Assembly (NCBI GenBank): GCA_903826405.1
Contig: CAIKEH010000013.1
Coordinates: 1 to 64,000, forward strand
DNA: 64,000 nt
From: an uncultured bacterium
GTDB lineage: Bacteria > Bacteroidota > Bacteroidia > Chitinophagales > Chitinophagaceae
Reading direction: 5' to 3'
Part shown: one piece after another, positions 38,637 to 49,945 of the stretch
How the letters are laid out: every line of letters begins with the position of its first letter
How positions within the stretch are numbered: the first letter of the stretch is position 1
Position numbers and translations under genes: made by a program
Notes under the pieces: model-generated
The model's input: only the letters and a program-made list of their open reading frames with translations
Database searches by the model: none
Told to the model about the DNA's origin: nothing

Positions 38637-39215
38637 TCATTTCATGAACCCCTTGAGCAGGTCCATGATCCCGCCTTCCCCTTGCTGTGAAGCGGCCCTG
38701 GAAACGTTACCAATGATATCCTGAAGATCATTGCTACCACTTCCTCCGGACTGCAATTTCTGCAGGATACCGCTGAAATCGGTATTGCCGGTACCGCCAC
38801 CGGTTAGCGACCTTATGACACTGTTGATATCGATACCAGGATTGGCAGGATCATTCACCTGACCTGACAGTCGGCTTAGCACCTGTGGTATCAAGTCTGC
38901 ACCAACCTGTTGGGCGTTGTTGGGGTTGAGCTGGAATTGGTTGGTCAGCTTGCCGGAGAAAGTTTGGATCATATTCTGTACGAGAGGGTTGGTCATCAGG
39001 GAGGCTATTCCACCTTGCTGGGATGAACTTGCACCGCTGATGAGTTGCATCACCTGGGCCAATCCGCCTCCAGCCAATGCCTGTTGTAGGCCACCGACAA
39101 TGGAACTTCCCGCCTCATTCATGACCTGCTGGTTGTATTCATTGGGAACTACCGGATTTTGCACGACTGTTTCCTGTCCCTGTTGCTGGATCAGAGAGAT
39201 CAATTGTTCTAACAT
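38637..39215 (-). CDS. Hypothetical Gly/Gln/Ser-rich protein (DUF937-like)
   Basis: MLEQLISLIQQQGQETVVQNPVVPNEYNQQVMNEAGSSIVGGLQQALAGGGLAQVMQLISG...; ATG 39215 preferred over 39236. Confidence 0.6.
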   Translation of the reverse strand: MLEQLISLIQQQGQETVVQNPVVPNEYNQQVMNEAGSSIVGGLQQALAGGGLAQVMQLISGASSSQQGGIASLMTNPLVQNMIQTFSGKLTNQFQLNPNNAQQVGADLIPQVLSRLSGQVNDPANPGIDINSVIRSLTGGGTGNTDFSGILQKLQSGGSGSNDLQDIIGNVSRAASQQGEGGIMDLLKGFMK

Positions 39216-39298
39216 AAATGATGATTTTTTCTGCAATCTATATCAATCATCACCCATAGAGAAGAAAGCTTTGAATCCGAATCGAAACTCGTTTCCGG

Positions 39299-40363
39299 TC
39301 ATTGCTGCGTAGCCAGCTTTTCAGCGTTCTCCGCGAATTGTAATGCATCTATGAGTTCCTGAATGTCTCCGTTCATCACCTCCTGAAGATTATACAAGGT
39401 GAGCCCTATTCGGTGGTCAGTGATACGGCCCTGGGGGAAATTATAGGTCCTGATCTTGGCAGATCTGTCGCCGGTGCTTACCAGACTCTTCCGGTGGCGG
39501 GATATCTCTTCTTCCTGCTTGCGAACCTGTTCTTCGTATAGACGGGTACGGAGCATCTGCATGGCCTTCTCGCGATTGGCCAACTGGGTGCGTTCTGTCT
39601 GGCAGATCACCACTGTACCGGTAGGTATATGCGTGAGCATGACCTTAGTCTCCACCTTGTTCACATTCTGTCCGCCAGCTCCACCACTGCGGGAAGTTTC
39701 CATCCTGACTTCACTATCCCTGACATCGACATCCACTTCCTCTGCCTCAGGCATGACAGCCACTGTAGCGGCACTCGTATGCACGCGTCCGCTCGCCTCC
39801 GTATCGGGAACACGCTGAACACGGTGTACACCACTCTCGAACTTGAGGATTCCATAAACATCCTCACCGGTAACTTCCAACTGAACCTCCTTATACCCTC
39901 CCACCGTGCCTTCATTTTCCGAAAGCAAGGCCGTTCGCCAGCCGCGTCTTTCACAGTATCGCATGTACATCCGCAAAAGATCCCCAGCGAACAAAGAAGC
40001 CTCATCCCCCCCGGTGCCTGCTCTGATCTCGAGGATGGCATTCTTCTCGTCCTGAGGATCCTTGGGTATGAGGAGGTTCCTGATCTGCTTTTCCAGGTCC
40101 TCCTTACGCAGCTCCAGTCCAGAAACCTCGGCTTTGGCAAGCTCCCGCAATTCTTCATCATCACCCGTTAGTGCTTCACGATTGAAGACTATCTGCTCCA
40201 AAAGCAGTTCATATAGGCGTTGCGCATCAACGATCTTCTCGAGGCTACGGTACTCCTTGCTCATCTGTGAGAATCGCTTATTATCATTGACCACTTCCGG
40301 GTTGGTGAGTGCAACTCCCAGTTCGTCGAATCTGGCTCTTATGGCATCCAGTTTATCCTGCAT
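39299..40363 (-). CDS. prfA: Peptide chain release factor 1
   Basis: RF-1 family with GGQ motif [26 protein letters not shown] and [23 protein letters not shown]. Confidence 0.97.
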   Translation of the reverse strand: MQDKLDAIRARFDELGVALTNPEVVNDNKRFSQMSKEYRSLEKIVDAQRLYELLLEQIVFNREALTGDDEELRELAKAEVSGLELRKEDLEKQIRNLLIPKDPQDEKNAILEIRAGTGGDEASLFAGDLLRMYMRYCERRGWRTALLSENEGTVGGYKEVQLEVTGEDVYGILKFESGVHRVQRVPDTEASGRVHTSAATVAVMPEAEEVDVDVRDSEVRMETSRSGGAGGQNVNKVETKVMLTHIPTGTVVICQTERTQLANREKAMQMLRTRLYEEQVRKQEEEISRHRKSLVSTGDRSAKIRTYNFPQGRITDHRIGLTLYNLQEVMNGDIQELIDALQFAENAEKLATQQ

Positions 40364-40451
40364 GTTGGTCCTTCTACCCGTTCACTTCAAACATGAGTTG
40401 AGGCGATAGGGAAATGTTTAATTTCGGGCAGCGAAGTTAATCGAAATAAAC

Positions 40452-41621
40452 ATGGCTTACCGCAAATTCAGTGCAGACAGGATATTTGACGGAACCCGAT
40501 TCCGAGATGCGGGAACCGTACTCATCACGGACGAGCTGGGAAAAATAGAAGACATCGTATCCGGAACTGAGGCGGTTGATGATGTAGAACGGTTATCAGG
40601 CACCTTGCTTCCTGGGCTCATCAATGCCCATTGTCATCTGGAACTCAGCCACCTGAAAGATGTGATCCCGCCTCATACAGGCTTGATCGAGTTCCTCGTC
40701 AGCGTGGTACAGAAACGCGGCTTCAGCAGAGAGGTGATCGATGAAGCGATTCTCCGGGCAGAGGCGGAGATGCAAGGCAACGGTATCGTCGCCGTGGGGG
40801 ATATCGGCAATACCGCGGACACCGTATTTTGCAAAAGCAAAAGTTCCATCCGCTGGCAAAACTTCATCGAGGTGCTCAGTTTCACGGATGAAAGTACACC
40901 GACGAACCTGAAACATTATCAGTCAGTTTTGGATACTTACCAGGCAGAACTGGATCCTGGGCGCCACCGCTCCGTCCTGGTGCCTCACGCCCCTTACAGT
41001 ATCAGTCCATCGGCGTTCCGCGAACTCAACCGACTTGGCGCAGGCCAGGTCATGTCCATACATAATCAGGAACATCCTGCGGAAGATGAACTGTACCGTT
41101 CCGGCGGTGGCGAATACCTGAAGTTGTTCCGCATCTTCGGCATCGATAGTTCACCTTTCCCCGTCACAGGCAAAACGAGTTTGCGCTCATACCTTCCGCA
41201 CTTCGATGAAAAGCAGACGCTATTCCTGGTGCACAATACATTCATGCCGAAAGAGGATCTGGATTTTGCGCTCGAGCATGCGACGGCGCATGGCATGGAA
41301 CTGGTCATCTGCATCTGCATCAATGCCAATTTGTATATCGAAAATAAGGTTCCTCCCATCGGACAATTCCTAGATAAAGGTTGCAGGATCGTTATGGGAA
41401 CAGATAGTTATTCCAGCAACTGGCAATTGAGCATCGGCAGTGAGATCGCATCCGTACGCCAACATTTCCCGGGGATTCCCGAGGAAACGGTCCTCCATTG
41501 GGCGACCCTGAGCGGAGCCAAGGCATTGAGATGGGACGATCAGTTGGGGAGTTTTGAAAAAGGAAAGAAGCCCGGCCTCGTCGTGCTGGACCAGGCATAT
41601 CGAAGTAGTCGTCTGATTTAA
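40452..41621 (+). CDS. Amidohydrolase family protein (ATZ/TRZ-like deaminase)
   Basis: LLPGLINAHCHLELSHL metal site, VPHAPYSIS, IHNQEHPAE, VMGTDSYSSNWQLS. Confidence 0.85.
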   Translation: MAYRKFSADRIFDGTRFRDAGTVLITDELGKIEDIVSGTEAVDDVERLSGTLLPGLINAHCHLELSHLKDVIPPHTGLIEFLVSVVQKRGFSREVIDEAILRAEAEMQGNGIVAVGDIGNTADTVFCKSKSSIRWQNFIEVLSFTDESTPTNLKHYQSVLDTYQAELDPGRHRSVLVPHAPYSISPSAFRELNRLGAGQVMSIHNQEHPAEDELYRSGGGEYLKLFRIFGIDSSPFPVTGKTSLRSYLPHFDEKQTLFLVHNTFMPKEDLDFALEHATAHGMELVICICINANLYIENKVPPIGQFLDKGCRIVMGTDSYSSNWQLSIGSEIASVRQHFPGIPEETVLHWATLSGAKALRWDDQLGSFEKGKKPGLVVLDQAYRSSRLI

Positions 41622-42355
41622 TCCAGAACTTCCTGCAACACGGGCACCGACTTCAGTGTGCCGAAATCCGTATTCCTCAACGCATAGAAATGTAACAGGT
41701 GACGAAGCAGTTCCCGCCTCGATTCCTGATTGAGCGGGATATCCGCCAACTCGGCAGGATCCAGGGTTTTCAACAAGGTGGACACGATGGTGGACTGCAG
41801 CCCTCCGATCCAATCTGCATGTTGCGGTTCTTCCGAAACGAATTCACCTTCCCGTAGATCGAGCACCCCATGTGCCGCATCGTGGTCATCACTGATCCTG
41901 TACCCAAAGAAGTGCGCCAAGTGCAAAGCGAAATACAGGGGGAAATTAGCTGTTACCATCGGTTCGGCTTGATCCAAATGCATCAAGGCATCTTCCGTAA
42001 AATGGAAAAGGTCTGCATTCGGTTCAGGTTGGCGTAGGCATTTCTGCAAAAGTTCGACCATGAAAAGTGCCACTGCATTTTTCCGGATATCCTGGAAGAT
42101 GTGGCGGTATAATACTGACCAACGGGATTCGCGGATCCGTTGCATACTCTTCGATCCCTGATGATAAACGACCATCTCTAGAAGTGTGGCCGGTTGGAAT
42201 TGACTGGCCTTTTGTACAGTTTTCAAGGAAGATGTACGCACCCCATTTACCATATAGGTCTGTATGCCGAACAATTCCGTGAATATCGTCACCACCAGGC
42301 TGGTCTCCCCGTACTTGACGGATCGCATCACGATACCTTTGGTCTTGAACAGCAT
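41618..42355 (-). CDS. recO: DNA repair protein RecO
   Basis: MLFKTKGIVMRSVKYGETSLVVTIFTELFGIQTYMVNGVR OB-fold start; length 245 aa. Confidence 0.92.
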   Translation of the reverse strand: MLFKTKGIVMRSVKYGETSLVVTIFTELFGIQTYMVNGVRTSSLKTVQKASQFQPATLLEMVVYHQGSKSMQRIRESRWSVLYRHIFQDIRKNAVALFMVELLQKCLRQPEPNADLFHFTEDALMHLDQAEPMVTANFPLYFALHLAHFFGYRISDDHDAAHGVLDLREGEFVSEEPQHADWIGGLQSTIVSTLLKTLDPAELADIPLNQESRRELLRHLLHFYALRNTDFGTLKSVPVLQEVLD

Positions 42356-42373
42356 AATGGTGTTTTGATTTAT

Positions 42374-44665
42374 TTATCTGATGAAAAAAATCCTGGCCAT
42401 CACCTTATCCCGGTTATCCGCATCAGTGGCCAATACCAGATATGCCCCGCTCGACACTTTTTCTCCTTTGTAATTCCTGCCGTTCCATACAGCCTGTCCG
42501 CCCAAAGACCTTGTCTGATGAACAAGACGGCCATCGAGTTCGGTGATCCTGACCCAGGCATTCTCCGGTAATCCTCGAATGGCGATTGTACCATTGAATC
42601 CCGGAGGAACTGGATTCGGGAAAACCAAAACCGAACTCTTGTTGCTGTCGGCTACCGTTGCCGTACCCCGGAAGGAACAGATGCCATTGAACGTGGAAAA
42701 GAAAACCTCCCCTGATTTTGGATCGATGGCGATGTGGTTGACATCATTACTCAGGAGTGGACTGTTTATTTCCGTGAAATGTTCCAAAGTCTTCTCCCCA
42801 TCGGCACTGATTAACCAAGCGCCATTTCGGGTTCCCACCCACTTGCGATTGGCTCCGTCAACAGTGATGGTCTGTACGGTCTCACCTTGGAAAAGATATG
42901 CTGATATGCCCGCTTGTGTCACCACAGGAAGAAAAACCTCACAGGAATTATCCGTGAAGATGTCATTCATGCACTGCATGACACAGATTCCGTTCGCCGT
43001 TCCGATCCAGATGAATCCATCCCTGTCCTTTGCAAGGCATCGTACATCCGATGAAGGGAGGTTCCCGCTACCCTTGCCCTGTCGCAGGTATCGCCAACGG
43101 TCATCCCCAGTGGATTCCAGACTTGGCCCACGGTCATATACGAAGACACCATTGCCCTTCGGAGACTCCATCCAGAGATATCCATTGTCATCGAATGTCA
43201 ATTGAGACAATGCATTCTCTTCATGCAAAAAAGGGATATCGTATCTGGACCAGCTTCCATCGGCTTTGCGTAGTACCAGTTCCTGCGGCGCCCCATAATT
43301 GGCTATCCACAAGTTCCCATCTCGGTCGTACGCCAATCCTGAAACGCGAAAAGAGCCAGGATCACCGATGGCGGACTGAAGCCCGGTACCCTGCTTGTAG
43401 ATCTTGAATCCATTATCGGCATCCACATCCAGAAGACCTCCGCCATATGAACCTGCAAGTAAATGGTTGGTCAAAGGATCCTTGGCCAAAGTGATGATGT
43501 CCAGCAAAGTATCCAGCTTCGGGTATGCATAAAGGTTTATACCGGCCCAGTAATCGTCGCTGAACCGATATATCCCATTCGGATTATAGCGGTAATTCCA
43601 AGCTTCGTTCACGGAACCAGCAGCGACCCAAAGGCTGTTACCATCATGAAGCATTTGCCCATACGCAGTACTGATCGGCGAGTTGGGGAAAGTCCTTTCC
43701 TCCTGATCACCATCCACCCGGAGAAGTCCGTTATTCTTGTCTGCAATCCACCATATTTCTCCTGAGGCAGTGGCTTGTCGCGGGTCGGAGATAGAAGGAG
43801 TGTTGATGCTTCGAAGAAGTGATCCGGAATCGTCCAGCACATCCACCTTGCCCTTACCTTGGAAACTAGCGCACAACGCAATCCCTTTTAAAGTGGCATC
43901 CATGCCCACGATCGGCCAACTGCCCTGATACAGAAAGCGCCATCCAGTTGAACTGTGAGTGAAAAGGGAATCGTTTTTCAATACAAAAAGTTTCCCTGAA
44001 TATTCAGCCACATCCTGGCAGCCACCTGCAGTGAATACACCATCCTGGATCTTTTCCCATTGGGCCGGGTCTGCCAGATTCGCACCGGGGTAAATTCCAC
44101 GTTTCAACCCATCGCGACAACATGCATAGATATACCCATCATGAATGGCTATTGCGGTAACAGGCACCTCTGTGCCGTCATCCCCGATGCGCCAGGTATC
44201 CGAGATTTCGCGCCTGTCCGGATCCACTACGATAATGCCCAAACCTGTACCCAATAGCAGCTTGCCTTCAGACCAAAGGGCCGTGATCAGTTGCTTGTTG
44301 CCATTGACCGGACTCAACATGATGTCTGGTATGTTGAATACTCTATCTCCATCGATTATGTCCAAGTCGCTGTTCTCATAACCCAAAGCCACCCTTCCAC
44401 TTGCCGCATCCCTTCCCATGATCGAAACCTTCACTTCATGCAGTCCATTGACTTTTGTCTTCCTGTCGAATGTGTTGGAAGACTCATCATAATGGAAGTA
44501 GCCGTATGGTGTGGCACACCATACCTGTCCGACTTCGGCACTGACCGAGATCGCATTATTGAAAGGAAGATGTTCCCTCCACTGACCTATCAAGGGTATG
44601 GATTGTGCAGGTGCGAAACACCAGGAGAATATGAGGAGCAAGAATGGAACGAGGCGACAGGGCAT
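42374..44665 (-). CDS. porZ: PorZ-like two-propeller protein with type IX secretion C-terminal domain
   Basis: Signal peptide; propeller repeats with regulator-propeller motifs (GLAYDRDGNLWIANYG, DRDGFIWIGTANGICV); C-terminal VFPNPVPPGFNGTIAIRGLPENAWVRITELDGR...GAYLVLATDADNRDKVMARIFFIR; adjacent to recO. ATG 44665 preferred. Confidence 0.8.
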   Translation of the reverse strand: MPCRLVPFLLLIFSWCFAPAQSIPLIGQWREHLPFNNAISVSAEVGQVWCATPYGYFHYDESSNTFDRKTKVNGLHEVKVSIMGRDAASGRVALGYENSDLDIIDGDRVFNIPDIMLSPVNGNKQLITALWSEGKLLLGTGLGIIVVDPDRREISDTWRIGDDGTEVPVTAIAIHDGYIYACCRDGLKRGIYPGANLADPAQWEKIQDGVFTAGGCQDVAEYSGKLFVLKNDSLFTHSSTGWRFLYQGSWPIVGMDATLKGIALCASFQGKGKVDVLDDSGSLLRSINTPSISDPRQATASGEIWWIADKNNGLLRVDGDQEERTFPNSPISTAYGQMLHDGNSLWVAAGSVNEAWNYRYNPNGIYRFSDDYWAGINLYAYPKLDTLLDIITLAKDPLTNHLLAGSYGGGLLDVDADNGFKIYKQGTGLQSAIGDPGSFRVSGLAYDRDGNLWIANYGAPQELVLRKADGSWSRYDIPFLHEENALSQLTFDDNGYLWMESPKGNGVFVYDRGPSLESTGDDRWRYLRQGKGSGNLPSSDVRCLAKDRDGFIWIGTANGICVMQCMNDIFTDNSCEVFLPVVTQAGISAYLFQGETVQTITVDGANRKWVGTRNGAWLISADGEKTLEHFTEINSPLLSNDVNHIAIDPKSGEVFFSTFNGICSFRGTATVADSNKSSVLVFPNPVPPGFNGTIAIRGLPENAWVRITELDGRLVHQTRSLGGQAVWNGRNYKGEKVSSGAYLVLATDADNRDKVMARIFFIR

Positions 44666-44797
44666 TACCCCAAAAGTAGGGAAAGCAGACGTCAAGCCAT
44701 CGATGGGAGCCAGTTGAGGGTAGCCTTTTCGGAACGAATTAAATTTCCCATACACCCGAAATTGGCGTTATTTGCATCAACCAAAACTCTGGTCCTT

Positions 44798-47164
44798 ATG
44801 TGGCAAAAACTGGGTGAATGGCTGCTTCGTTTTCGGCTTTCCCTGCTGATCGGGCTATTTGCCTTCACCGGGCTCATGGCGTGGTATGCCAGCAAAGTCA
44901 AGATCAGCTATGAATTCGTCAGGGCCATACCCACGGACAACCCCAAGTATCAGGCTTTCCTGAAATTCAAGGAGCAGTTCGGCGAGGATGGCAATATCAT
45001 GACCGTCGGATTGATCTCCGACAGTTTATTTACTCCATCCACTTTCAATGATCTGATCGATTTTCAGAAAGACCTCAAGACTGTTCAAGGCGTTGAGGAA
45101 GTGATCAGTCCAGCCAATGCCGTCACCTTGAAGAAGAATGACAGTACGGAGAAATTACAAGCAACCCCCATTTTCCCTAAGCGCATCAATTCCCGGGAAG
45201 AAATGGACAGTTGCAGTAATGTGTTTTTCAGTCTGCCTTTCTACAAAGGCCTCATGTACAATCCGGAGACACATGCCTATCTGATCGCTGTCAGGATCAA
45301 CAAGGATGTAATGGATTCGAAGGAACGAGAGACCGCAGTGGCCTCGATCATACAGAAATCGAATGCTTTCGGCGAGCGTTTGCATACGGAGATCCATCTG
45401 AGCGGCCTTCCCCTGGTGAGGACCGATCTTGCTGTACGTGTGGAGAAGGAAATGCGGTGGATACTTGTCGCCTCACTCCTATTGTCCGCCATCATCCTAT
45501 TCCTGTTCTTCCGTTCGCTGAGCACCATGGTATTGTCCCTGATGACCGTGGCCATCGGAGTGATCTGGAGCTTGGGCACGATGTACCTCTGCGGCTTCCA
45601 GATCACGTTGCTGAATGCCCTCATCCCATCCTTGGTGGTGGTGATCGGCATACCGAACTGCATCTATTTCCTGAACAAATACCACACCTCCTATATACAA
45701 AGTGGGGACAAGAAAGCGGCACTGGTGAATATGGTCAGCAAAATGGGGATCGTCACCCTGTTCTGCAATATCACTGCGGCCATAGGATTTGCCGTATTCG
45801 CCCTCACCCGTAGCGCGGTACTCAAGGAATTTGGCATCGTTGCGGGCATCAATATCATGGCCCTTTTCTTCATTTCCTTCATCTTGCTGCCCACGGCACT
45901 CAGTTTTCTGCCTCCTCCCAAAAAACGCCATATCAAGTATCTCGACAACAAATGGTTGATCCGCTTGCTCACCAAGATCGAATTCTGGGTCTTCAGTCAT
46001 AAAAAGACGATCTACCTGATCGCCATCGCCGTGCTCATTTTCTCCATTACCGGCATGATGCGTCTACGCACCGAAGGGTTCATCGTTGACGACCTTCCAA
46101 AAAAGGATAAGGTATACCTCGACCTCAAATTCTTCGAGAAACATTTCAAGGGGATCATGCCACTCGAGATCATCGTGGATACCCGTAAAAAGTATGGATT
46201 TTCGGGTATGCGTTCCCTGCAGCTCTTCGAAAAGATCGATTCCTTCAGCAGCTACATCGCCGCGCAGCCAGAGATGGCCAGGCCTCTTTCAGTAGCGGAA
46301 GGTCTTAAATTCGCCAAGCAGGGATTTTATGATGGCGACAGCGCCAACTATGCCATTCCCAATTCATTCGACGGCGCTTTCGTCAGTGACTACCTCAAGG
46401 CGAAAAAGGACAGTGGGACTGCGGCTTCAGGAAATGCTTCCAACTTCGAGAAAATGCTCACGGCCTTCATCGACAGCAATAAGCAGAAGGCCAGGATCAG
46501 TGTGAACATGGCAGATGTCGGAAGTAAAAGACTTCCCTTGATCATAGACACGCTCACCAAGAAGGCAGCTGAATTCTTCGACACCAGTAAGTATACCGTT
46601 GAAATGACCGGCACCAGTGTGACCTTTCTGGAAGGCAGCCGCTTCATCATCAATGGCCTCAAGGAAAGCATCCTCTGGGCATTCCTGCTCATCGCACTCT
46701 GCATGCTATACCTTTTTCGTTCCTTCAGGATCCTCATTTGTTCCCTGATCCCCAATCTGATCCCGTTGATCTTCACCGCAGGGGTTATGGGATGGCTCGG
46801 CATCGCCATCAAGCCATCTACGGTACTCATCTTTAGTGTGGCATTGGGGATCGCCATTGATGTCACCATCAGGTTCCTCGTCAATTATAAACAGGAACTT
46901 CCCGTGCATGGGAATCAGGTGAAGATCACGGTGATCGAGACGATCAGGCATACAGGAATCAGCATCTTATATACATCGATGGTGCTTGTTGCCGGATTTA
47001 TTGTATTTGTGTTCAGCGGATTCGGAGGAACTCAGGCACTTGGCCTGCTGACCTCACTTACCTTGTTCTCGGCCACGACGACCAACCTTATCCTGCTTCC
47101 CGTTTTGCTCATTGACACGGCGAAGAAAGGGAAAGAAAAAAGTCAGAATCCATCCGAGGCATGA
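44798..47164 (+). CDS. RND/MMPL family transporter
   Basis: MWQKLGEWLLRFRLSLLIGLFAFTG...; two SSD-like membrane blocks. The ORF track start at 44291 runs antisense through porZ; ATG 44798 is the plausible start. Confidence 0.9.
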   Translation: MWQKLGEWLLRFRLSLLIGLFAFTGLMAWYASKVKISYEFVRAIPTDNPKYQAFLKFKEQFGEDGNIMTVGLISDSLFTPSTFNDLIDFQKDLKTVQGVEEVISPANAVTLKKNDSTEKLQATPIFPKRINSREEMDSCSNVFFSLPFYKGLMYNPETHAYLIAVRINKDVMDSKERETAVASIIQKSNAFGERLHTEIHLSGLPLVRTDLAVRVEKEMRWILVASLLLSAIILFLFFRSLSTMVLSLMTVAIGVIWSLGTMYLCGFQITLLNALIPSLVVVIGIPNCIYFLNKYHTSYIQSGDKKAALVNMVSKMGIVTLFCNITAAIGFAVFALTRSAVLKEFGIVAGINIMALFFISFILLPTALSFLPPPKKRHIKYLDNKWLIRLLTKIEFWVFSHKKTIYLIAIAVLIFSITGMMRLRTEGFIVDDLPKKDKVYLDLKFFEKHFKGIMPLEIIVDTRKKYGFSGMRSLQLFEKIDSFSSYIAAQPEMARPLSVAEGLKFAKQGFYDGDSANYAIPNSFDGAFVSDYLKAKKDSGTAASGNASNFEKMLTAFIDSNKQKARISVNMADVGSKRLPLIIDTLTKKAAEFFDTSKYTVEMTGTSVTFLEGSRFIINGLKESILWAFLLIALCMLYLFRSFRILICSLIPNLIPLIFTAGVMGWLGIAIKPSTVLIFSVALGIAIDVTIRFLVNYKQELPVHGNQVKITVIETIRHTGISILYTSMVLVAGFIVFVFSGFGGTQALGLLTSLTLFSATTTNLILLPVLLIDTAKKGKEKSQNPSEA

Positions 47165-47231
47165 TCAACAAGCTATACAGATTTTAGCTAAGCTCAAACC
47201 CGGGTTTTCCAGGAACTACTGAAGCGGGTGC

Positions 47232-48365
47232 TCACTTGAGCACCTGGGACAATTTATTCTCCAGATCGGGGCCGCGCAAAGAAGTGGCGACAACCTTTCC
47301 TTGGGGATCGACCAGTACATTGAAAGGGATGCCTTCGATATGGTAGAGTGGGACTACGGAACTATTCCAGTATTTCAAGTCACTGACGTGGGTCCAGACC
47401 AGTCCATCATCCTTGATGGCCTTGAGCCAGGCATCCTTGTTCTGGTCAAGTGATACACCCAATATCCCGAAGTTCCTGCCCTTGAACTTCTGATATGCTG
47501 CCACAACATTCGGGTTTTCGGCACGACAGGGTCCACACCAGCTGGCCCAGAAATCGACCAATACGTATTTGCCCTTAAATGAACTCAACGAAACATTCTT
47601 GCCTTCCGTGTCGGGCAGGGTGAAGTCCGGTGCCTGCTTGCCGCTCATATCCTTATCCATCATCGCCTTTTCTTCCTGCAGGTAATCCTGGGTTACCTTG
47701 ACCACTTCCGCATTGTCCGGGAATCTCTTGGACAGACCCGCTACCACCGGATCCAGTTTCTGTGGATCGGCTTGGCCCCTGACCATACCCAAGGCATAAA
47801 GTGCCACGGATGCAGACTTCGCAGTGTCCGCATAGCCTATCAGGAGATCCTCGGTACTTCCAATGAAAGAGCGGAAATCCGACTCATAACCTGCCTGAAG
47901 ACTATCAGAGAGTTTCTGTGCTCGAGCATCCAAAACTCTTTTACGTAATGAATCGATGACGGCCAGGTCGTTGTTGAAACGCTTCAACAACCTGCGAAAG
48001 GAATTGCTGGATGCACTGTTCACGGCATAGTCGCTAAAGGAATTCCAGTCGGCCTGAAAGCGGATGTTGGGGACATCATTGATCAGCAAGGCGAAAACTC
48101 CATCACGCTCGAATCTCAGCCGGTACATGCCTTCCTTACCTGGATCCGCCGTCTTGAGCATGAAATCCGTATTCCCCTTGGGCAGGATCATCGTGTCGAG
48201 GGTCTTCGGTGCCGATCCTGTCAAGTCCACTTTATCTAGATAGACGGTCTGCTTTTCGGGATTGTTCTTCAAGCTACCTTCTACCCGAAACTCTTTTTTT
48301 CCAGGATTAGTGCAAGAGAATAGCATCAGTGCAACGGCCAATAGCGTTAGGATAAGATTACGCAT
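47232..48365 (-). CDS. TlpA-like thiol-disulfide oxidoreductase lipoprotein (DUF4369-like N-terminus)
   Basis: Lipobox LFSC; AhpC/TlpA domain with VDFWASWCGPCRAENPNVV. Confidence 0.9.
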   Translation of the reverse strand: MRNLILTLLAVALMLFSCTNPGKKEFRVEGSLKNNPEKQTVYLDKVDLTGSAPKTLDTMILPKGNTDFMLKTADPGKEGMYRLRFERDGVFALLINDVPNIRFQADWNSFSDYAVNSASSNSFRRLLKRFNNDLAVIDSLRKRVLDARAQKLSDSLQAGYESDFRSFIGSTEDLLIGYADTAKSASVALYALGMVRGQADPQKLDPVVAGLSKRFPDNAEVVKVTQDYLQEEKAMMDKDMSGKQAPDFTLPDTEGKNVSLSSFKGKYVLVDFWASWCGPCRAENPNVVAAYQKFKGRNFGILGVSLDQNKDAWLKAIKDDGLVWTHVSDLKYWNSSVVPLYHIEGIPFNVLVDPQGKVVATSLRGPDLENKLSQVLK

Positions 48366-48374
48366 GATATGGTT

Positions 48375-49850
48375 TTATGATCGGTTGAGTTTTTCGAGTA
48401 ACAGTTCGTTCGTGATCTTGGGATCGGCCTTGCCTTTGGACAGTTTCTTCACTTCCCCAACGAAGAGTCCGATGAGTCCTTTTTTACCCTTTTGGTATTC
48501 CATGACCTTATCTGGCATGCGGGCGATCACCTCATCCACCCATTTCTGAACCGAACCGGAATCCGCATCTTGAATGATATTGAGTTCTCTGGCGAGTTGT
48601 ACCGGATCGGTTGAAATACCATCCAGGAGTGCCGGAAGGAGTTTTTGTGCTGCCACGGAAAAATTCAGTTTCCCTCCTTCGACAAGATCGATCATAGCCT
48701 TCCAGGACACAGGGTCGATCTTGACCGCATCCCAACCCTCCTGTCTTTCATTAAGCCAAGAGCGTACGGGCCCCATGAGAAAATTCGCCGTTGGCTTGAA
48801 TTGATCAGTGTGCCCTACGATTCGTTCATACAGATCAGAAAGTTCACGCTCCTCACAAAGTGCATGTGCATCGTAGTCCGTCAATCCATGTTCATCCCGG
48901 TATTTTGCCATCCGTTGTTCCGGCAAAGGCGGCAAAGCCTTTTCCACTCCACGGATCCACTCTTCGGTGAGATGAAATGGATTTAGGTCGGGCTCAGCGA
49001 AATATCTATAATCATCTGCGTCCTCCTTGGTACGTATGGAGAATGTGGTATTTCGGTCGGCATCATAGCTTCGTGTCTCTTGTAATATCGTCTCACTGCG
49101 ATCCATCATGCCCATGAGTCTTGTCGCTTCGGCATCAATAGCCTTCCGGATGTTCCGGATGGAGTTCAGGTTCTTGACCTCCACCTTGGTACCCAATTCG
49201 GTGACACCATGTGGACGAACGGAAATATTGGCATCGCAACGAAGGCTGCCTTCTTCCATGTTCCCATCACAGATGCCGATCCAACGGACCAACTTACGCA
49301 CTTCCGTTAGGAAAGCAAAAGCTTCCTCACTACTTCGCATGTCCGGCTCCGTAACAATCTCGATCAGCGGCACACCGGCCCTGTTGTAATCCAGACAAGT
49401 AAAAGACGGGTCTATATCATGGATGCTTTTGCCTGCATCCTCTTCAAGATGTATCCTAGTGAGTGGCACCTTCTTCTCCTCACCTTCCACGTTGATGATC
49501 ACATGACCATTACGGCATATGGGTGTGGTATGCTGAGAGACCTGATATCCCTTGGGCAGGTCAGGATAAAAATAATTCTTACGAGCGAAATAGTTATGAC
49601 GCTCGATATCGCAATGGCAGACCAGACCCATGCGTACGGCGAATTCGACTGCCTTCCTGTTGATCATGGGCAATGTTCCCGGGTGTCCGAGGGTGATGGG
49701 ACTGACATTCATATTGGGTCCCGATCCGAACAGGTTGGCATCGGAGCAGAAAAGCTTAGACTCTGTTCTCAACTGAACATGGATCTCCAATCCAATGACG
49801 ATCTCGTAAGGATCCGGACTTTTTTCCTTCTTGATTGCTTGCTGCTGCAT
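48375..49850 (-). CDS. gatB: Asp-tRNA(Asn)/Glu-tRNA(Gln) amidotransferase subunit B
   Basis: YEIVIGLEIHVQLRTESKLFCSD...YFYPDLPKGYQ...LDYNRAGVPLIEIVTEPDMRSSEEA; ATG 49850 preferred. Confidence 0.97.
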   Translation of the reverse strand: MQQQAIKKEKSPDPYEIVIGLEIHVQLRTESKLFCSDANLFGSGPNMNVSPITLGHPGTLPMINRKAVEFAVRMGLVCHCDIERHNYFARKNYFYPDLPKGYQVSQHTTPICRNGHVIINVEGEEKKVPLTRIHLEEDAGKSIHDIDPSFTCLDYNRAGVPLIEIVTEPDMRSSEEAFAFLTEVRKLVRWIGICDGNMEEGSLRCDANISVRPHGVTELGTKVEVKNLNSIRNIRKAIDAEATRLMGMMDRSETILQETRSYDADRNTTFSIRTKEDADDYRYFAEPDLNPFHLTEEWIRGVEKALPPLPEQRMAKYRDEHGLTDYDAHALCEERELSDLYERIVGHTDQFKPTANFLMGPVRSWLNERQEGWDAVKIDPVSWKAMIDLVEGGKLNFSVAAQKLLPALLDGISTDPVQLARELNIIQDADSGSVQKWVDEVIARMPDKVMEYQKGKKGLIGLFVGEVKKLSKGKADPKITNELLLEKLNRS

Positions 49851-49945
49851 GAATGCCTCAAAATTACCGAAATGAGGCTTATCCCCGAAATGAAAAGCCC
49901 CCCAGAGAAGCACTTTAGGGGACCATTTCATTGACTCATGCAGGG

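Noticed and set aside
44291-44797. N-terminal 169 aa extension of the MMPL transporter ORF
   Set aside because: Antisense to porZ; a good ATG at 44798 starts a typical TM-containing N-terminus.
45497-46000. 167-aa ORF antisense to the MMPL transporter
   Set aside because: Charged, low-complexity translation typical of the reverse complement of a membrane protein gene.
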